Positions 15,664 to 17,652 of a stretch of 17,652 nt of DNA are shown one piece after another (the stretch's first letter is position 1; every line of letters starts with the position of its first letter). The notes beneath the pieces were generated by a model. The model worked only from the letters and a program-made list of their open reading frames with translations, was not told the DNA's origin and ran no database searches. The DNA comes from Actinomycetes bacterium (GTDB taxonomy: Bacteria; Actinomycetota; Actinomycetes; Actinomycetales; Microbacteriaceae). The position numbers were made by a program, and so were the translations under genes. The stretch is from NCBI GenBank assembly GCA_023390155.1, contig JAEWDJ010000324.1:1-17652 (forward strand). Reading direction: 5' to 3'.

Positions 15664-16050
15664 TTGATCGACCGGCTATCGGGCACGAGTAACCGTCGGC
15701 GCGCCCGGGAGTTGGCACGCGGGGCGCGACGGATCTATGGCTGTCGCGCAGCTGAGTGCCTCGGCGACGCCCTCCACATGCGGCTGACCGTCCCGGACTA
15801 CCTCGCTGCTCTAGTCCGGGACGGTGACGGGGAACGGACGGGGTATCCTCCGGCTGTCGTCCATGTCGATGACCGGTACCAGATTGTCGCGGTCAGCGAG
15901 GACCGCGCCTTCAGCCCGTTAGCCGGCCTCCGCACGCCCCCTCGCGCAGAATTAAAGAAGGCTGCTCACTTCGGGAATGTCGGTCCTACCAGGCAAAATG
16001 GGCGTGTGGAGCACGGCGAGGAAAAGAGTTTGAGAAAAACTGAGGGGTAA
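15664..16050 (+). CDS. Small hypothetical protein of the mobile region
   Basis: 128 residues if it starts at TTG 15664; a UGA lies six codons upstream and no clear Shine-Dalgarno is seen, so the start is uncertain. Residues 9-33 (SNRRRARELARGARRIYG and following) form a basic amphipathic helix like those that open many small actinobacterial plasmid proteins. TVPDYLAALVRDGDG (42-56) and PPAVVHVDDRYQIVAV (62-77) look folded and have good high-GC codon use. After about residue 87 the composition changes (TTA, AAA and AGA codons) and the tail may not be native. Function is unknown. A perfect 14-bp inverted repeat falls in its middle. Confidence 0.45.
   Translation: MIDRLSGTSNRRRARELARGARRIYGCRAAECLGDALHMRLTVPDYLAALVRDGDGERTGYPPAVVHVDDRYQIVAVSEDRAFSPLAGLRTPPRAELKKAAHFGNVGPTRQNGRVEHGEEKSLRKTEG
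15787..15825. repeat. Perfect 14-bp inverted repeat with 11-base loop
   Basis: ACCGTCCCGGACTA (15787-15800) and TAGTCCGGGACGGT (15812-15825) are exact reverse complements separated by CCTCGCTGCTC. The stem would be very stable. It lies inside a putative small coding frame and about 190 bases from the recombinase remnant. No T-tract follows, so it is not a classic terminator. A protein-binding or recombination site is possible. Confidence 0.75.
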
Positions 16051-16068
16051 CCGTGCAGCCCCGACCTA
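16034..16068 (+). promoter_or_regulatory. Bipartite repeat copy 1, upstream of the sigma-like gene
   Basis: GAAAAACTGAGGGGT (16034-16048), then 14 bases, then GACCTA (16063-16068). Copy 2 at 17039-17073 has both blocks identical and the same 14-base gap, while the gap sequence matches at only 6 of 14 positions. Conserved blocks with conserved spacing and a divergent spacer look like a -35/-10 pair. It ends 57 bases before the sigma-like start, so I infer a promoter read by that factor. Confidence 0.55.
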
Positions 16069-16125
16069 TGAATTGGACGTCGTACGCATGTAGGGCATTC
16101 AAATCAGAGACTGAGAGGTTGGCCG

Positions 16126-16896
16126 GTGGGTCCGTGGGAGAACCAGAGCGCTGTGCGCGATGGATCCTTCGGCGCCCGTATACAACCACAGAACTCTCTC
16201 TCGATCGATATCACGGATCTGCGCGAATTCGACACCGACGTCAGCGAGTACCTGCGCAGGCTGGAAACAGACCAGTCGATCATCGCTGAACTCCGCGCCT
16301 CCCAATTCGAGGGAGCGCACTACGACTACTTCGCCACGGAACTCGCGAAGTACGGGTTCGCCGTCATCCGATCCTGGCTCCGGAGCGGAAAGATATTCGG
16401 CATCCTGACGGCCCGCGGGCTCGGGCAGAAAGCGGCACCCTCCGAACTGCTGCGCGAGGACGAGCACGCCGAAGAGATCGCCGGAGAGACCGTCGCGGCG
16501 GCGCTGCAGAACTTCCGTAGCTACGTCCTGATTCCCGGCCGCTGGGATCCGAGCAAGAAGGCGTCCATCCGGACCTACTTCATCGGCCAGTGTCTGCTGC
16601 GGTTCGGCAACGTCTATCGCCGCTGGTACACCGAGACCGTCAGCCCGCCGTCCACTGTCGAACTTGACGAGGAGATGGAGAAGATCGAGAACATCACCGC
16701 CCAGGTCGAGCTCAAGCTCGAAGTCGAACAGACTCTTGCCCGGGTGAAGAAGCCGCTGACCAAGGAGGTCCTTGTGCTCTTTGGCGCCGGCTTCACGCAG
16801 AAGCAGATCGCCGACACGCTGGACATGACCGTCAAGCAGGTCGAAATGATCATGGCCAACGAACGCAAACGCCAGGTGAAGGGAAGCACCAAATGA
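16126..16896 (+). CDS. Atypical sigma-70-like factor of the mobile region
   Basis: 256 residues. Residues 65-168 resemble sigma region 2: YDYFATELAKYGFAVIRSW, then AGETVAAALQNFRSYVL, WDPSKKASIRTYFIGQCLLRF and YRRWY, which fits the 2.3/2.4 helices that melt and read the -10. An acidic linker (178-200) leads to region 4 at about 200-252 with the helix-turn-helix GFTQKQIADTLDMTVKQVEMIMANERKR. There is no region 1 or 3, so the plan is ECF-like but the sequence is unusual. GTG 16126 is chosen because AGAGG stands seven bases upstream. It is coupled by ATGA overlap to a 51-aa gene. A repeated bipartite element precedes it and the later small genes, suggesting a self-contained regulon. Confidence 0.75.
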   Translation: MGPWENQSAVRDGSFGARIQPQNSLSIDITDLREFDTDVSEYLRRLETDQSIIAELRASQFEGAHYDYFATELAKYGFAVIRSWLRSGKIFGILTARGLGQKAAPSELLREDEHAEEIAGETVAAALQNFRSYVLIPGRWDPSKKASIRTYFIGQCLLRFGNVYRRWYTETVSPPSTVELDEEMEKIENITAQVELKLEVEQTLARVKKPLTKEVLVLFGAGFTQKQIADTLDMTVKQVEMIMANERKRQVKGSTK

Positions 16897-17048
16897 CCAG
16901 CTTCAAGTCGCGTATTGAACAATCCTCGCTCGGCACTCGCGCCGGCCGAGCAGCTCGCAACACTGTTACCACTAGGACTGCGGCCGCAATCGTCGCCCGC
17001 TCGCGGGCCGCGAACAGCGCGGCTCAAAAGACGCCGAAGAAAAACTGA
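16893..17048 (+). CDS. 51-aa basic protein coupled to the sigma-like factor
   Basis: Starts at ATG 16893, overlapping the sigma-like stop by ATGA, and ends at TGA 17046-17048. It is rich in Ala, Arg, Thr and Lys, with about ten Arg/Lys and a single acidic residue; it opens MTSFKSRIEQSSLG and ends QKTPKKN. No membrane segment or known domain is seen. Strong positive charge could mean nucleic-acid binding or contact with the sigma factor. The direct overlap argues for co-translation and for a real gene despite its size. Its last codons are part of the second bipartite repeat. Confidence 0.6.
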   Translation: MTSFKSRIEQSSLGTRAGRAARNTVTTRTAAAIVARSRAANSAAQKTPKKN

Positions 17049-17073
17049 GGGGTGAACGGCCCGACGTGACCTA
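17039..17073 (+). promoter_or_regulatory. Bipartite repeat copy 2, upstream of the small-protein genes
   Basis: GAAAAACTGAGGGGT (17039-17053), 14 bases, GACCTA (17068-17073): both blocks and the gap length match copy 1. It overlaps the end of the 51-aa gene and heads the structured leader of the 26-aa gene. It is the proposed second target promoter of the sigma-like factor. Confidence 0.55.
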
Positions 17074-17081
17074 GAAGACGA

Positions 17082-17222
17082 GTGTCAGCGCACGCTGGCA
17101 CCGTATAACAACTCAAAACCACAAATGGGGCCGGGCGCCTAGCCCGACCCCGGAAGACCTGAGCTAGTCAAGTCCAATCGCACAGACAGACTACTGGAGT
17201 CGTCAGCTGTTAGGGAACAGCT
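17082..17222 (+). other. Structured leader: three hairpins before the 26-aa gene
   Basis: Hairpin A pairs 17082-17090 with 17093-17101 (GTGTCAGCG/CGCTGGCAC, one G-U pair). Hairpin B pairs 17127-17136 with 17142-17151. Hairpin C pairs AGCTGTT (17205-17211) with AACAGCT (17216-17222) around AGGG. A minute frame MGPGA (17125-17142) lies across hairpin B but has no ribosome site. The gene-free stretch of about 210 bases is therefore dense in structure and is best seen as a regulatory leader; the signal it senses is unknown. Confidence 0.55.
17127..17151 (+). terminator. GC-rich hairpin in the leader, possible terminator or attenuator
   Basis: GGGGCCGGGC and GCCCGACCCC pair at nine of ten positions around the loop GCCTA. 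No T-run follows, as is common for actinobacterial terminators. It could end the sigma/51-aa transcript or act as an attenuator before the small-protein genes. Confidence 0.4.
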
Positions 17223-17252
17223 CTCCTCTCAGGCAAAAGACCTCGAGAGGAG
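17223..17252 (+). promoter_or_regulatory. Hairpin hiding the ribosome binding site of the 26-aa gene
   Basis: CTCCTCTC (17223-17230) pairs perfectly with GAGAGGAG (17245-17252); AGG (17231-17233) and CCT (17241-17243) can extend it inward. The right arm contains most of the AGGAGG Shine-Dalgarno (17248-17253), which is five bases from ATG 17259. When folded, this would block ribosome entry, as in translational switches and attenuators. Confidence 0.6.
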
Positions 17253-17258
17253 GCCGTC

Positions 17259-17339
17259 ATGGCAACACGCGTGGTGCGCATCGTGCGCGTCAAACCGCCA
17301 ATCCGGGTCACCGTGACCACCACGATCCGACGCAAGTAA
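17259..17339 (+). CDS. 26-aa basic hypothetical protein
   Basis: ATG 17259 to TAA 17337-17339. It reads MATRVVRIVRVKPPIRVTVT, then TTIRRK: alternating Val/Ile/Thr and Arg/Lys, probably beta-forming, with no acidic residue. Evidence for translation is the near-perfect AGGAGG five bases upstream, which is also held in a hairpin (17223-17252). It is followed 44 bases later by the 69-aa gene and is likely co-transcribed. Function is unknown. It might also serve as a leader peptide controlling the next gene. Confidence 0.5.
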   Translation: MATRVVRIVRVKPPIRVTVTTTIRRK

Positions 17340-17383
17340 CCAACGGCAGGGCAACCGCCCACGACACCAAAAGGAGGCCCACC

Positions 17384-17593
17384 ATGGGTCGCACCGTCAA
17401 CCGCTCCGCATCCAGCGGGCGCTTCGTCAGCAAGGCCGCCGCCGCGCGCTGGCCCTCAAAGACCACCACCGAACGAGTGGGGTCGGGGACAGGCAACGCT
17501 CGCACCGTGAACAGATCGGCATCGACAGGCCAGTTCGTGACGCAGAAGCAGGCGAACGCCAACCCCAGCGGCACCATCAGCCAGCGGGTCTAG
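17384..17593 (+). CDS. 69-aa protein with two tandem copies of an 'R-x-V-x-RSA-x-x-G-x-FV' repeat
   Basis: ATG 17384, with AAGGAGG six bases upstream, to TAG 17591-17593. Residues 3-32 and 40-69 are two 30-residue copies, both beginning RTVNRSAS and ending RV. Shared positions include Gly, Phe-Val, Ala, Pro-Ser and Thr; the linker is GSGTGNA. Widespread small bacterial proteins with one '(V)(Y/N/H)RSA..G(R/K)FV....A...P.TT..(E)' unit are known to me as hypotheticals without a function, so this looks like an internal duplication of that unit. The two halves differ well at the DNA level, so the duplication is not recent. It is the last gene, complete before the contig-end artefact. Confidence 0.75.
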   Translation: MGRTVNRSASSGRFVSKAAAARWPSKTTTERVGSGTGNARTVNRSASTGQFVTQKQANANPSGTISQRV

Positions 17594-17605
17594 CACCACC
17601 GGCGG

Positions 17606-17652
17606 GGGGGGGGGGGGGGGGCGCGGGCCCCCCCCCCCCCCCCCCCCCCCCC
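17606..17652. other. Poly-G/poly-C contig-end artefact
   Basis: Sixteen G (17606-17621), CGCGGG, then twenty-five C (17628-17652) to the end. This fold-back of G and C homopolymers is typical of low-signal read ends joined in assembly, not of natural DNA. The last gene ends before it. Confidence 0.85.

Noticed and set aside
16053..16289. 78-aa frame overlapping the sigma-like gene start, with GAGGGG upstream of a GTG
   Set aside because: Out of frame with the conserved sigma-like sequence and without a recognisable product. The GAGGGG is part of the repeated block, whose second copy has no such frame after it.
17125..17142. Mini frame MGPGA in the leader as a leader peptide
   Set aside because: No ribosome site, and the codons are simply the arm and loop of a GC-rich hairpin; not supported as a gene.
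17391..17593. Repeat pattern considered as a CRISPR or DNA tandem repeat
   Set aside because: The repetition is at the protein level (two 30-residue units) with diverged DNA; there are no regular spacers.

Overview
The window looks like a contig end from a high-GC actinobacterium, most likely of the Micrococcales/Microbacteriaceae type. This rests on the strong G/C third-position bias, the GTG starts, a leaderless regulator start and an actinobacterial MobF relaxase. Species cannot be named from the sequence. Two parts of different character are joined near 11.7 kb.

Left part (1-11.73 kb): a carbohydrate catabolic island. It opens with the C-terminal end of a GntR/FCD regulator (1-153). A seven-gene minus-strand operon follows, read from a well-formed promoter at 8262-8290. 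Its genes are a sugar-binding lipoprotein, two CUT1 ABC permeases, an aldo-keto reductase, an enolase-superfamily (mandelate racemase-like) enzyme, a CE7 acetyl-esterase and a GH63/MGH-like glycosidase. Upstream lie a FadR-type GntR regulator (minus), a divergent amidohydrolase-2 lactonase (plus), and a minus-strand pair of SDR dehydrogenase and FAH-family hydrolase. Together the enzymes match a non-phosphorylating deoxy-sugar pathway of the L-fucose/L-rhamnose type: aldose to lactone (AKR), to aldonate (lactonase), to 2-keto-3-deoxy acid (dehydratase), to 2,4-diketo acid (SDR), to pyruvate plus lactate or a related fragment (FAH hydrolase). The esterase and glycosidase would release the sugar from an acetylated glycoside. 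No ABC ATPase is present, so a shared one elsewhere is expected. Two palindromes with core ACATC-S-GATGT, at 9056-9068 and 11714-11728, lie in the -35/-10 spacers of the regulator and FAH promoters and are good candidate operators.

Right part (11.73-17.65 kb): a mobile-element region. It starts with about 0.5 kb of non-coding DNA containing a very purine-rich stretch. Next comes a MobF relaxase-helicase whose reading frame is broken at helicase motif VI, with a 9-bp inverted repeat at its 5' end. After it come a small Mrr-like protein with an apparently eroded active site, a decayed serine-recombinase fragment and a small ORF carrying a perfect 14-bp inverted repeat.

The last 1.6 kb is the most unusual. 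It holds an atypical sigma-like factor coupled to a 51-aa basic protein, then a 26-aa protein and a 69-aa internally duplicated protein. A bipartite element with identical internal spacing (GAAAAACTGAGGGGT-N14-GACCTA) occurs once upstream of the sigma gene and once upstream of the small-protein genes. The second copy is followed by a leader with four successive hairpins, the last of which hides the ribosome binding site of the 26-aa gene. I infer a self-contained sigma-factor regulon with a structured mRNA leader. The final about 47 bases are a poly-G/poly-C assembly artefact.
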